A DNA stretch of 64,000 bases from Streptomyces cylindrosporus (lineage in GTDB: Bacteria; Actinomycetota; Actinomycetes; Streptomycetales; Streptomycetaceae): the NCBI RefSeq assembly GCF_022698165.1, contig NZ_JALDAY010000002.1:434001-498000 (forward strand). The letters run 5' to 3'. How positions within the stretch are numbered: position 1 is the first letter of the stretch; each line of letters starts with the position of its first letter. This document shows, piece after piece, positions 17,886 through 26,128 of this stretch. Under the pieces are notes generated by a model. It saw only the letters and a program-made list of their open reading frames with translations, ran no database searches and was not told the origin of the DNA. The position numbers and the translations under genes were made by a program.

Positions 17886-18656
17886 GTGAACCCGAGAGAG
17901 CGACGTGCGGCGCGTCACCTGCCGCCCAAACCCGAGGCCGGCGCCACCCCGAGGACGAGGCGCCGTACGGCACCGATCACCGTGGAGCAGGTCGTCGACA
18001 CCGCGCTGGACGTCGTCGCCACGGAGGGCTACGAGGCGCTGACGATGCGGCGGCTGGCGAATGCGCTCGACACGGGGCCCGCCTCGCTCTACGCGCACGT
18101 GGTGAACAAGGCCGACCTCGACGAGCTGCTCATCGGGCGGCTGTGCTCCGAACTCGACCTGCCCGAGCCGGATCCCGCGGCCTGGCGGGAGCAGATCCTC
18201 GGCGTGTGCGCGCGGATCCGCGACCAGTACCTGAAGTACCCCGGGATCTCACAGGCCGCGCTCGCCATGGCGCCGACCGATCTGGAGACGGTGCGCGTCA
18301 CCGAGGGAATGCTGGCGATCCTGCTCGCGGGCGGCGTCGCCCCGCAGGCGGCGGCCTGGGCGATCGACGCCCTGCTGCTCTATGTGGCGGCCTACTGCCT
18401 GGAGACGTCCATCGCGCGTCGGCGGTCGGCCCAGGACGACGCCGTATGGGTCGTCGACCGGGACGAACTGCTGCGCCGGTTCGCGGCGCTGCCCGCCCAC
18501 ACCTTCCCCCACACCACCCGTCACGCCGCCGAGATCACGGCGGGCGAGGGCCACGACCGCTTCGACTTCACGCTCGGCCTGATGATCGACGGCCTCGCAC
18601 ACCATCAGGGCCCGGTCGACACGGAAACGCGAACGGCCGGCCACGCACAAGCGTGA
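17886..18656 (+). CDS. TetR family regulator of the monooxygenase
   Basis: This 256-residue regulator has an Arg-rich amino terminus, a TetR HTH at about residues 30-75 (ITVEQVVDTALDVVATEGYEALTMRRLANALDTGPASLYAHVVNK) and a TetR_C-type ligand domain. I chose GTG 17886 because a TATGAT -10 box lies 6 nt upstream, giving a leaderless message. The frame is open to GTG 17865, but that codon overlaps the palindromic operator. The divergent layout with a flavin monooxygenase suggests self-resistance or xenobiotic sensing, with the monooxygenase substrate as ligand. Confidence 0.88.
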   Translation: MNPRERRAARHLPPKPEAGATPRTRRRTAPITVEQVVDTALDVVATEGYEALTMRRLANALDTGPASLYAHVVNKADLDELLIGRLCSELDLPEPDPAAWREQILGVCARIRDQYLKYPGISQAALAMAPTDLETVRVTEGMLAILLAGGVAPQAAAWAIDALLLYVAAYCLETSIARRRSAQDDAVWVVDRDELLRRFAALPAHTFPHTTRHAAEITAGEGHDRFDFTLGLMIDGLAHHQGPVDTETRTAGHAQA

Positions 18657-18664
18657 CCGGCCGT
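18633..18664. terminator. bidirectional hairpin between convergent genes
   Basis: ACGGCCGG (18633-18640) pairs with CCGGCCGT (18657-18664), with an inner CACGC/GCGTG stem around ACAA. The TetR stop codon lies inside the 3' arm. A second small palindrome, GGGGTG-T-CACCCC (18675-18687), overlaps the end of the facing gene. Confidence 0.65.
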
Positions 18665-18680
18665 CATCCGACCCGGGGTG

Positions 18681-19502
18681 TCACCCCAGGCCGCGCGAGT
18701 CCTGCTTCAGCGCCGTGTCCACGGTGAGCGCCGTCGCGACGACGAGGCTCAGCAGCGGCTCGGGCAGCTGGTAGTGGATCTGGAGGACGTAGTTGTCCGC
18801 GGTGGTGAACATCGTCTTGGCGAGGCCCTCCCACGTCTTCGTGATCCGCGCGACCTCGTTCTCCGCGTGGTCGACGATCGCGAAGTTCCACGCCCGCCAG
18901 TTCTCCGCCTTGATCGCACCGACCTGCTGGCCGTTGACGTTCATCGCGAAGTTGATCTTCCCGATCATGTTCTGCTGGACGATCTCACCGACCGGCGTCC
19001 CGTCCGGACGGGACACGATCACCCGGGACTTGAGGAACTTCGCGGGCCGGGTCAGCACCAACTGCGGCTGCCCGTAGGCGTCCCGGATCTCCAGCCGGTG
19101 GGTCATGAACTGGTCGAGGCTGGAGACGAACCGCGCCACCTTCTTCAGCGTGCTCTGTCCGACCTCGGTGACCGAGCCGATCTGGTTGCCGTTCTGATCC
19201 ATGACCTTGTACTCGTTGGTCAGCTCGATCAGCTTGGCCTTCTGGTTGACCACCAGGACCGGCTCGGTGAACAGGCTGCCGCCGCCGGAGCCGCTGGGCG
19301 CGACTCCGGCCTGCTGCTGCACCTGGCGCTGGACCCGGGGGTCGGGCCCGGCGGGCTGCTGGGGCACCTGCTGGGCGGCAGCCTGCGGCTGGCTCGCGTT
19401 GGTGTGCTCGGTCCACTGGGCGCCGTCCCAGTAGCGAAGGGTCTGCGGCGCTCCGTGCGGATCGGGATACCAGCCTGCAGGAGTGTTCGATTGCGTGGTC
19501 AC
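18681..19502 (-). CDS. DUF2510 / LURP-one (scramblase-like) fusion protein
   Basis: This 273-residue protein starts with DUF2510 (PAGWYPDPHG...RYWDGAQWTEH, residues 8-33) and a Gln/Pro-rich linker. From about residue 75 it is a phospholipid-scramblase/LURP-one-related beta barrel (LFTEPVLVVNQKAKLIEL...YKVMDQNGNQIGSV) ending in a hydrophobic helix (LLSLVVATALTVDTAL). The tail helix is the one LURP-one barrels bury. The cellular role in bacteria is unknown; membrane-lipid contact is only suggested. It starts with GTG 19502 and lies downstream of the phospholipase C gene on the same strand (65 nt gap). Confidence 0.8.
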   Translation of the reverse strand: MTTQSNTPAGWYPDPHGAPQTLRYWDGAQWTEHTNASQPQAAAQQVPQQPAGPDPRVQRQVQQQAGVAPSGSGGGSLFTEPVLVVNQKAKLIELTNEYKVMDQNGNQIGSVTEVGQSTLKKVARFVSSLDQFMTHRLEIRDAYGQPQLVLTRPAKFLKSRVIVSRPDGTPVGEIVQQNMIGKINFAMNVNGQQVGAIKAENWRAWNFAIVDHAENEVARITKTWEGLAKTMFTTADNYVLQIHYQLPEPLLSLVVATALTVDTALKQDSRGLG

Positions 19503-19567
19503 CGGGGCACACTACCCCGCTTCCCCACTGGAGCCACCAGTCCCGGCAACACCGCATGAATCAGCTT

Positions 19568-21622
19568 TTACCCCGTGATGATCGCCGGGTCACTGACGCC
19601 CGGACGCCCGTTCTCGACATGTCCGGCGAATCGCCGCAGGAAGGAGGCGTCGGCCTCGGACGTGACGGTGAGGTCGTACCAGCGCCGGCTCGCCGCGAGG
19701 TCGACCGTGTGCCTGACCGTGGCACCGGCGCGCACGGTGATGGTCCCCGGCTTGCAGCCGTAGCCGCCCTTCAGCTTCAGCCGGACCGTGCCGGAGCCCT
19801 TGTTGGTGAAGGTGAGCTCGACGTCGTCGCCGTGGTGGCGGGCGGTGACCTCGGGACCGGCGGTCTTGTTCGAGCCCTTGAAGACGCGCAGGAAGCCGTT
19901 GGGGCCGTGCACGCTCAGGTCGTACGAGCCGTTCGAGTACGCCGAGTTCCAGGTGTCCGCGACGGACTTGCCGGCCTCGGTGGTGTAGCTCCAGGGGCCG
20001 TCGGTGCGGTTGCCGGAGGTCACCAGGAAGGCGGCGCCCGCCTTCGCCCCCGAGGCGAAGGTGAGCGTGAACTTCCCGGCCGCCGAGTCGACCGAACCGT
20101 CCACGTACGGGGCGTACTTGAGCGGGCGGGCCGGGCGCAGGCCGCGCTCCTGCTTCGGCAGCACCGGGTTGGCGGGCGGGGTCGGCTTGTAGTCGGGGTG
20201 GCGGTCCTTGTCCGGCGGCTGGTAGCCGTCGGTGTCGGGCAGGGCGACCGGCCGGGTGTCCTTGCGGGAGAAGTCGAAGGCCGCGGTCAGGTCGCCGCAG
20301 ACGGTGCGCCGCCAGGGCGAGATGTTGGGCTCGTGGACGCCGAAGCGGGCCTCCATGAACCGGATGATCGAGGTGTGGTCGAGGGTCTCGGAGCAGACGT
20401 AACCGCCCTTGCTCCAGGGCGAGACGACGATCATGGGCACGCGCTGGCCGAGGCCGTAGGGGCCGGCCGGGTGGCTGCTGTCGCCCTTGAACAGGTCGAG
20501 GCTCGGGTCGACGGTCGACTTGCCCTGCGCGGCGGAGCCGGCCGGGAACGGCGGCACCAGGTGGTCGAAGAAGCCGTCGTTCTCGTCGTACGTGATGAAC
20601 AGGGCCGTCTTCGCCCACACCTTCGGGTCCGAGGTGAGCGCGTCCAGGACCTGGGCGACGTACCAGGCGCCGTAGTTGGCGGGCCAGTTGGGGTGCTCGG
20701 TGAAGGCCTCGGGGGCGACGATCCAGGAGATCTGCGGCAGCTTGCCGCCCTTGACGTCGGCCTTGAGCTGGTCGAAGAAGCCCTCGCCCTTGGTGGCGTC
20801 GGTGCCGGTGCGGGCCTTGTCGTACAGCGGGTCGCCGGGCTTGGCGTCGCGGTACTGGTTGAAGTAGAGCAGTGAGTTGTCGCCGTAGTTGCCGCGGTAG
20901 GCGTCGTTGATCCAGCCCCAGCCGCCGGCCGCGTCCAGGCCGTCGCCGACGTCCTGGTAGATCTTCCAGGAGACGCCGGCCTTCTCCAGCCGCTCGGGGT
21001 AGGTCGTCCAGCCGTAGCCGACCTCGTCGTTGCCGAGGACGGGCCCGCCGCCCTGGCCGTCGTTGCCCGTGTAACCGGTCCACATGTAGTAGCGGTTCGG
21101 GTCGGTGGAGCCGATGAACGAGCAGTGGTACGCGTCGCAGACGGTGAAGGAGTCGGCGAGGGCGTAGTGGAACGGGATGTCCTCGCGGGTCAGGTAGGCC
21201 ATCGTCGTGGAGCCCTTGTTCGGCACCCACTTGTCGTACTTGCCGTTGTCGAAGGCGGCGTGTCCGTCGTTCCAGCCGTGCGGGAGGTCCTGGATGAAGG
21301 CCATGCCCAGGTCGTCCGCGTCGGGGTGGAAGGGGAGGATGTCCTTGGTGCCGTCCGACTGGTACCAGACCGGCTTTCCGTCCTGCCGGGTCACCACGGG
21401 CCGCGGGTCGCCGAAGCCGCGAACGCCCCGGAGCGTGCCGAAGTAGTGGTCGAAGGATCGGTTCTCCTGCATCAGGACGACGATGTGCTCGACGTCCTCG
21501 ATGGACCCCATGCGGTGGTTCGCCGGGAGCGCGGCGGCGCGCTGGATGCTGTTGCTCAGCGCGGTGAAGGCGGTGGTCGCGCCCGCGAGTTGGAGGAATC
21601 TACGCCGGTTGACTTCGGGCAT
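19568..21622 (-). CDS. phosphocholine-specific phospholipase C, Tat-exported
   Basis: This 684-residue secreted enzyme has a Tat signal (NRRRFLQLAG at residues 5-14, hydrophobic stretch to about 34). The bacterial phosphoesterase domain follows, with HIVVLMQENRSFDHYFGTL carrying the catalytic/metal residues and FITYDENDGFFDHLVPP further on. Two DUF756-type beta domains are at the carboxy terminus (about 480-680). The family cleaves phosphatidylcholine or sphingomyelin, releasing phosphocholine, and in Streptomyces is often phosphate-regulated; I could not identify PHO boxes by eye. I chose ATG 21622, which gives the Tat signal directly; the open frame extends to 21703. Confidence 0.92.
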   Translation of the reverse strand: MPEVNRRRFLQLAGATTAFTALSNSIQRAAALPANHRMGSIEDVEHIVVLMQENRSFDHYFGTLRGVRGFGDPRPVVTRQDGKPVWYQSDGTKDILPFHPDADDLGMAFIQDLPHGWNDGHAAFDNGKYDKWVPNKGSTTMAYLTREDIPFHYALADSFTVCDAYHCSFIGSTDPNRYYMWTGYTGNDGQGGGPVLGNDEVGYGWTTYPERLEKAGVSWKIYQDVGDGLDAAGGWGWINDAYRGNYGDNSLLYFNQYRDAKPGDPLYDKARTGTDATKGEGFFDQLKADVKGGKLPQISWIVAPEAFTEHPNWPANYGAWYVAQVLDALTSDPKVWAKTALFITYDENDGFFDHLVPPFPAGSAAQGKSTVDPSLDLFKGDSSHPAGPYGLGQRVPMIVVSPWSKGGYVCSETLDHTSIIRFMEARFGVHEPNISPWRRTVCGDLTAAFDFSRKDTRPVALPDTDGYQPPDKDRHPDYKPTPPANPVLPKQERGLRPARPLKYAPYVDGSVDSAAGKFTLTFASGAKAGAAFLVTSGNRTDGPWSYTTEAGKSVADTWNSAYSNGSYDLSVHGPNGFLRVFKGSNKTAGPEVTARHHGDDVELTFTNKGSGTVRLKLKGGYGCKPGTITVRAGATVRHTVDLAASRRWYDLTVTSEADASFLRRFAGHVENGRPGVSDPAIITG

Positions 21623-22028
21623 GGGTTGCTGCCTCTCATCCTGAGGTGCGGATGGCCGGAACGTGACGGAATGCGCGCGGTGCGAGTGTTCCAAGAGCAG
21701 CAAACGTCAGGGAAGGGTCGGGTGGCGTCTGTGTGAAAGTCGCAGGTACGTGGGGTGCGGCGCGGCGGGTGTGAAGTGCCGACCGGGCAGGGCGAAGGGG
21801 GTTGCCGACGGCAACTCGGGGACGGGCAGGGTGGGTTGGGTGCGCTGCTCGGGGGCGAGGGGGGTCGGGACGGGGCGGAGCTGACGGAACCGTCTCTGAC
21901 CAGCCTCCTTGTAGAAGCGCTTCCGTCTGGCAGAAGTGCCCTTGCCGAGTCGGCGTGGGCCTCAGGACCCTGATTCCAACCACGGCACGCGGGGCGACGG
22001 CGCCCCGCCGACAGGGACGGGAACTGCC
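21623..22028. other. 406-bp intergenic region between divergent plc and vanA
   Basis: I see no credible gene here; reading frames through it are low-complexity Arg/Gly shadows. It should hold both promoters. The one clear element is a perfect 10-bp palindrome GAAGCGCTTC (21914-21923), about 105 bp before vanA, followed by CAGAAGTGCCCTTGCC. Its core AAGCGCTT is also the core of the 20-bp palindrome at 61754-61773. Confidence 0.5.
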
Positions 22029-23102
22029 ATGCCGCACATGACCGCTTTCGCCAGGAATCAGTGGTACGTCGCCGCCTACAGCCACGAGGTGGGGCGCGAG
22101 GAGCTGCTCGGGCGGACGATTCTCGGTGAGCCGCTCGTCTTCTACCGGACGGAGGAGGACGGGACGCCCGTCGCGCTCGCGGACCGCTGTGTGCACCGCC
22201 GCTTCCCGCTGCACGAGAAGCCGAGCCGGCTGGACGGCGACCGGCTGGTGTGCGGGTACCACGGGTTCACCTACGACACGACGGGTACCTGCGCGTACGT
22301 GCCCGGTCAGAAGCGCATACCGCGCACCGCCCGTGTCGCCTCCTACCCCGTGGTCGAGCTGGACTCCCTGGTGTGGGTGTGGATCGGCGACCCGGCGCTC
22401 GCGGACGCCGACACCATCCCGCGCGCCCGGCACCTCGACTCCCCCGGCTGGACCACCGTCCGCGGCATGGAGCCCATCGACGCCGACTACGGCCTCCTCG
22501 TCGACAACCTCCTCGACCTCTCCCACGAGACCTATCTGCACGGCGGCTACATCGGCACCCCCGAGGTCGCCGAGACGCCGATCACCACCGAGGTCGACGA
22601 GGGCGCGGGCATCGTACGGGTCAGCCGGCACATGGACGACGCCGAGTGCCCGCCGTTCTACGCCAGGTCGACCGGCATCGAGGGCCGGATCACCCGCTGG
22701 CAGGACATCGAGTACCACGCCCCGTGCCTGTATCTGCTGCACAGCCGGATCGCGCCGGTGGGCGTGCTGCCGGAGGCCGACGGCAGCGACCCGAACGCCT
22801 TCCACACCGAGATCACGTACGCGATCACCCCGTCCGCCGACGGCAAGGTGTACGACTTCTGGGCCGTCTCCCGCGACTGGGCGACCGAGGACGACGAGGT
22901 CACCGAGTTCCTGCGGGGCAACAACCACACCGTCGTGATGCAGGACGTCGACGCGCTCAACCTCCTTCAGCGGACATTGGGTTCGGAGCGTGCCGGCTAC
23001 CAGGAGCTGAGCATCAACATCGACACCGGCGGCCTGGCCGCCCGCCGTATCCTCGCCCGCCTCGTCGAGGAGGGCGACAAGCCCGTGGAGAAGGTCCTGT
23101 GA
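22029..23102 (+). CDS. vanA: Rieske non-heme iron oxygenase, vanillate O-demethylase type
   Basis: This 357-residue terminal oxygenase has an amino-terminal Rieske [2Fe-2S] domain with ligands Cys54, His56, Cys75 and His78 (CVHR...CGYHGF). The mononuclear iron site is the DNLLDLSHETYLH segment (His166, His171), with the third acidic ligand probably in VVMQDVDALN near the carboxy terminus. The single-component short form with a VanB-like reductase two genes on is the vanillate/dicamba demethylase layout: vanillate gives protocatechuate and formaldehyde. Protocatechuate is the substrate of the pca operon in this window. Related methoxyaromatic substrates cannot be excluded. The stop overlaps the GTG of the next small gene. 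Confidence 0.82.
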   Translation: MPHMTAFARNQWYVAAYSHEVGREELLGRTILGEPLVFYRTEEDGTPVALADRCVHRRFPLHEKPSRLDGDRLVCGYHGFTYDTTGTCAYVPGQKRIPRTARVASYPVVELDSLVWVWIGDPALADADTIPRARHLDSPGWTTVRGMEPIDADYGLLVDNLLDLSHETYLHGGYIGTPEVAETPITTEVDEGAGIVRVSRHMDDAECPPFYARSTGIEGRITRWQDIEYHAPCLYLLHSRIAPVGVLPEADGSDPNAFHTEITYAITPSADGKVYDFWAVSRDWATEDDEVTEFLRGNNHTVVMQDVDALNLLQRTLGSERAGYQELSINIDTGGLAARRILARLVEEGDKPVEKVL

Positions 23103-23302
23103 GCAGCAGCGCCACCGGGGAGATCTACCGGATCGACTGGCTGCCGGGCACGGACGTCCTGCACGGCACCTGCCACTGCGGCGCCGAGCACACCGCCCAG
23201 GACCCGGTCGAGATGTGGGAGTGGATGCTCGGCCACCCCGAAGGACACCGGCCGCCGGGGCATCAGCCGCCGGGCCACGAGCCGCGAGGTAGCGATTCAT
23301 GA
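23099..23302 (+). CDS. small Cys/His protein between oxygenase and reductase
   Basis: This 67-residue protein starts at GTG 23099, overlapping the oxygenase stop (GTGA), and ends with a TGA overlapping the reductase ATG (ATGA), so it is built into the coupled translation chain. It has a compact amino-terminal part (EIYRIDWLPGTDVLHGTCHCGAEH) with a CHC motif (Cys25, Cys27, His26 and His31) and a tail of three GHxPP repeats (residues 49-62). The cysteines and histidines suggest metal or Fe-S handling for the Rieske system, but I do not recognise the family. The frame has normal Streptomyces third-position GC. Confidence 0.75.
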   Translation: MSSSATGEIYRIDWLPGTDVLHGTCHCGAEHTAQDPVEMWEWMLGHPEGHRPPGHQPPGHEPRGSDS

Positions 23303-24237
23303 GCGATGTGTACGAGGCCGAACTCGTAGTCGACCGAAGGGAGTTCGCGGCCGACGGCGTGCTCGCCCTCACCCTGCGCCACCCGCTGGGCGAGGAGCTG
23401 CCGGCCTGGGAGCCGGGTGCCCATGTCGACGTGGTGCTCGGGCCGGAGCTGGAGCGCCAGTACTCGCTGTGCAGCGACCCCGCCGACCGTTCGGCGTGGC
23501 GGATCGCCGTCCTGCGGGAGCCGGAGGGGCGCGGCGGATCCGCCCATGTGCACGAGCAGTTGGGGCAGGGCGACAAGGTGCGGGTGCGCGGCCCGCGCAA
23601 CCACTTCCGCCTGGAGCCCGCGCCGCGCTACCGCTTCATCGCGGGCGGCATCGGCATCACACCGATCCTGCCGATGCTGGCCGCGGCGGAGGCGGCGGGC
23701 GCCGAGTGGACTCTCCTGTACGGCGGTCGCACGCGCGAATCCATCGCGTTCACCGAGGAGTTGGAGCGGTACGGCGACCGGGTGACCGTCGCCCCGCAGG
23801 ACGAGACCGGGCTGCTGGACCTCGCCTCCGTGCTGGACGGCCTGCCCGAGGGGACGCTCGTGTACTGCTGCGGTCCCGGGCCCCTGCTGGACGCGGTGGA
23901 GGAACGCTGCCCGGCCGACCGGCTGCACGTCGAACGGTTCTCGCCCAAGGCCCAACCGGCGGGCGAGAACGGCGAGTTCGAGGTCGAGCTGGCGCAGAGC
24001 GGCCGTACCGTCACGGTCGCGCCGGACGTCTCCGTGCTGGACGCGGTGCGCGCCGCCGGTGTCGAGGTGCTGTTCTCCTGCACCGAGGGCACCTGCGGGA
24101 CCTGTGAGACCGATGTCCTCGAAGGCACGCCGGAGCACCGGGACTCGGTGCTCACGGACGAGGAGCGGGAGAGCGGGGAGACGATGATGATCTGTGTGTC
24201 CCGCTGTCGTGGGAAGCGGCTCGTGCTGGACCTGTGA
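23299..24237 (+). CDS. vanB: vanillate O-demethylase-type reductase
   Basis: This 312-residue class IA oxygenase reductase has an FMN domain (RQYSLCS, about residue 54), an NAD-binding domain (AGGIGITPILPML, about 115) and a carboxy-terminal plant-type [2Fe-2S] domain with Cys261, Cys266, Cys269 and Cys299. It passes electrons from NADH to the upstream Rieske oxygenase. It is coupled to the small CHC protein by an ATGA overlap. The last 86 bases lie over the 3' end of the convergent IclR gene. Confidence 0.88.
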   Translation: MSDVYEAELVVDRREFAADGVLALTLRHPLGEELPAWEPGAHVDVVLGPELERQYSLCSDPADRSAWRIAVLREPEGRGGSAHVHEQLGQGDKVRVRGPRNHFRLEPAPRYRFIAGGIGITPILPMLAAAEAAGAEWTLLYGGRTRESIAFTEELERYGDRVTVAPQDETGLLDLASVLDGLPEGTLVYCCGPGPLLDAVEERCPADRLHVERFSPKAQPAGENGEFEVELAQSGRTVTVAPDVSVLDAVRAAGVEVLFSCTEGTCGTCETDVLEGTPEHRDSVLTDEERESGETMMICVSRCRGKRLVLDL

Positions 24238-25003
24238 TCCCGAGGTCGGCGTCGATCCGGGCGACGGTCGCCAGCAGCGGCGGCAGCAGGTCCCGCCGTA
24301 TCGACTCGACGGTGTTGCGGCCGGCCGGCACCGCGATGTTCACGGCCGCGACCACCTCGCCGCTCCGGTCCCGCACCGGGGCGGCGATCGACCGGAGCCC
24401 CTCCTCCAGCTCCTGGTCGACGACGGCGTACCCCTGACCTCGTATCCGCCTCAGTTCGGCCCGGAGTTGACGGGCCGACACGATGGTGAACGCGGTCAGG
24501 GGGCGCAGCTGTGTCCGGGCCAGCCGGGCGTCGATCTCCTCGTCCGGCAGATGGGCGAGCACGACCCGGCCCACCGAGGTGACGTGGGCGGGGAAGCGGG
24601 TGCCCACCGTGATGGTCGCGGACATGATGCGGCGGGTCGGCACCCGGGCGACGTACACGATGTCGTCGCCGTCGAGGACGCACAGCGAGGACGACTCCTT
24701 CACTTCCGCGACGAGCCGCTCCAGGTGCGGTTCGGCGATCTGCGGCAGGGTGAAGCTGGAGAGGTAGGAGTAGCCGAGCTCCAACACCTTTGGCGTGAGC
24801 CGGAACTGGCGGCCCTCCTGGTGGACGTAGCCCAGATCGGCGAGAGTGAGCAGCAGGCGGCGGGCGGCGGCGCGGGTCAGGTCGCAGCTGTCGGCGACCT
24901 CGCTCAGGGTACGGGCGGGATGCTCGGCGTCGAAGGAGCGGATGACGGCGAGACCGCGCTCGAAGGACCTCACGAAGTGTGGTGCACGGCCTGCCGCTGG
25001 CAT
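24152..25003 (-). CDS. IclR family regulator (PcaR/PobR-like)
   Basis: This 283-residue protein has an amino-terminal winged HTH (residues 12-70: FVRSFERGLAVIRSFD...LSEVADSCDLTRAAARRLLLTLADLGYV) and an IclR effector domain (about 80-250). The sequence follows the beta-ketoadipate pathway regulator branch (PcaR/PobR/CatR), which senses aromatic acids. It is convergent with vanB and divergent from an ABC importer, so it could control either or both. The carboxy-terminal Ser/Pro-rich tail (after about 255) is the part that overlaps vanB and looks poorly conserved, so the annotated end is right by frame but the overlap is odd. Confidence 0.87.
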   Translation of the reverse strand: MPAAGRAPHFVRSFERGLAVIRSFDAEHPARTLSEVADSCDLTRAAARRLLLTLADLGYVHQEGRQFRLTPKVLELGYSYLSSFTLPQIAEPHLERLVAEVKESSSLCVLDGDDIVYVARVPTRRIMSATITVGTRFPAHVTSVGRVVLAHLPDEEIDARLARTQLRPLTAFTIVSARQLRAELRRIRGQGYAVVDQELEEGLRSIAAPVRDRSGEVVAAVNIAVPAGRNTVESIRRDLLPPLLATVARIDADLGITGPARAASHDSGTHRSSSSPRSPAPRP

Positions 25004-25018
25004 CGCGTCTCCAAAAGT

Positions 25019-25115
25019 GTCAACAATGTTGTCGGCGAACCCATTGACCTGACTCGATTACGGCTTCTACCTTCCGGCTGAGCAAGTCCGCGCACTACTG
25101 TGCGCCTTGCGCACA
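25019..25115. promoter_or_regulatory. two inverted repeats in IclR / ABC importer divergent gap
   Basis: CAACA-A-TGTTG (25021-25031, extended GTC..GTC) lies just upstream of the IclR start. A perfect TGTGCGC-CTT-GCGCACA (25099-25115) lies about 45 bp before the importer gene. They are candidate IclR operators. Confidence 0.5.
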
Positions 25116-25159
25116 ACCTGTCGGAACACCGCTGCACCGTTCTCTGCACAGGAGGAGCC

Positions 25160-26128
25160 ATGCGCCGTCTGATCGCCGGTCTCACCACCGGCGCCTTCCT
25201 GCTCGTCGCGACGGCCTGTGGCTCGTCGGGCGGCGACTCGTCCAGCGGGAGCACGTCGTCCGGGGGTGTCACCACCGTCAAGGTGGGCCTGATCCCCATC
25301 GTCGACGTGGCGCCGCTGTATCTCGGTGAGAAGAAGGGCTTCTACGAGAAGCAGGGCCTGAAACTGTCGCCGACACTGGCCTCGGGCGGCGCCGCCATCG
25401 TGCCCGCGGTGGCCTCCGGGCAGTACCAGTTCGGGTTCTCCAACGTCTTCTCGCTGATGGTCGCCCAGACCAACGGCGTGTCCCTGAAGGCGATCTCGAA
25501 CGGCGCCGCGTCAACCGGCGTACAGGGCAAAGACTTCGGGGCCACCGTGGTGAAGAAGGGCAGCCCGATCAAGACGATGAAGGACCTCGAGGGCAAGAAG
25601 GTCGCCGTCAACACCCTCAAGAACATCAATGAGTTGGCGGTCCGGGAGTCGGTGACGAAGGCGGGCGGCGACCCGGACAAGGTGAAGTTCGTCGAGCTGC
25701 CCTTCGACCAGATGCCCGCCGCGCTCGACAAGGGGCAGGTCGACGCGGCCATGGCCGTGGAGCCCGCGCTCACCACCATGAAGGAGCAGGGCGCCCAGGA
25801 GATCGCCTCACCGCTCGTCGACATGGCTTCGAAGCTGACCGTCGCCATGTACTTCACGTCGACGCAGTACGCGCAGAAGAACCCCGAGATCGTGAAGAAG
25901 TTCCAGAAGGCGACCGCCGAGTCCCTGGCCTACGCGGACGCCCACCCCGACGAGGTCCGCCAGATCGTCACCACGTACACCCAGGTCCCGGCGTCGGTGC
26001 TGGCCAAGGTCACCCTGCCGAAGTGGCCGGCCGAGGCGAACCGCGCCTCGATCGAGACGCAGGCGAAGCTGGGCGAGCAGTACGGCTTCTTCAAGAAGTC
26101 GCCCGACCTGGACGCGCTGCTGCCGTGA
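25160..26128 (+). CDS. ABC importer solute-binding lipoprotein (NitT/TauT/SsuA type)
   Basis: This 322-residue protein has a lipoprotein signal with lipobox VATAC (Cys20) and a Ser/Gly linker, then an NMT1/SsuA-like binding fold (VKVGLIPIVDVAPLYLGEKKGFYEKQGL...GQYQFGFSNV). The family binds nitrate, sulfonates, taurine, pyrimidine precursors or aromatic acids. The position beside an aromatic-type IclR regulator and vanAB makes an aromatic acid plausible, but this is inference. ATG 25160 has a strong GGAGGAG site. Its stop overlaps the GTG of the first permease. Confidence 0.88.
   Translation: MRRLIAGLTTGAFLLVATACGSSGGDSSSGSTSSGGVTTVKVGLIPIVDVAPLYLGEKKGFYEKQGLKLSPTLASGGAAIVPAVASGQYQFGFSNVFSLMVAQTNGVSLKAISNGAASTGVQGKDFGATVVKKGSPIKTMKDLEGKKVAVNTLKNINELAVRESVTKAGGDPDKVKFVELPFDQMPAALDKGQVDAAMAVEPALTTMKEQGAQEIASPLVDMASKLTVAMYFTSTQYAQKNPEIVKKFQKATAESLAYADAHPDEVRQIVTTYTQVPASVLAKVTLPKWPAEANRASIETQAKLGEQYGFFKKSPDLDALLP

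Noticed and set aside
21623..22028. Small frames in the plc/vanA intergenic region
   Set aside because: They lack ribosome-binding sites and codon bias, and overlap each other in several frames.
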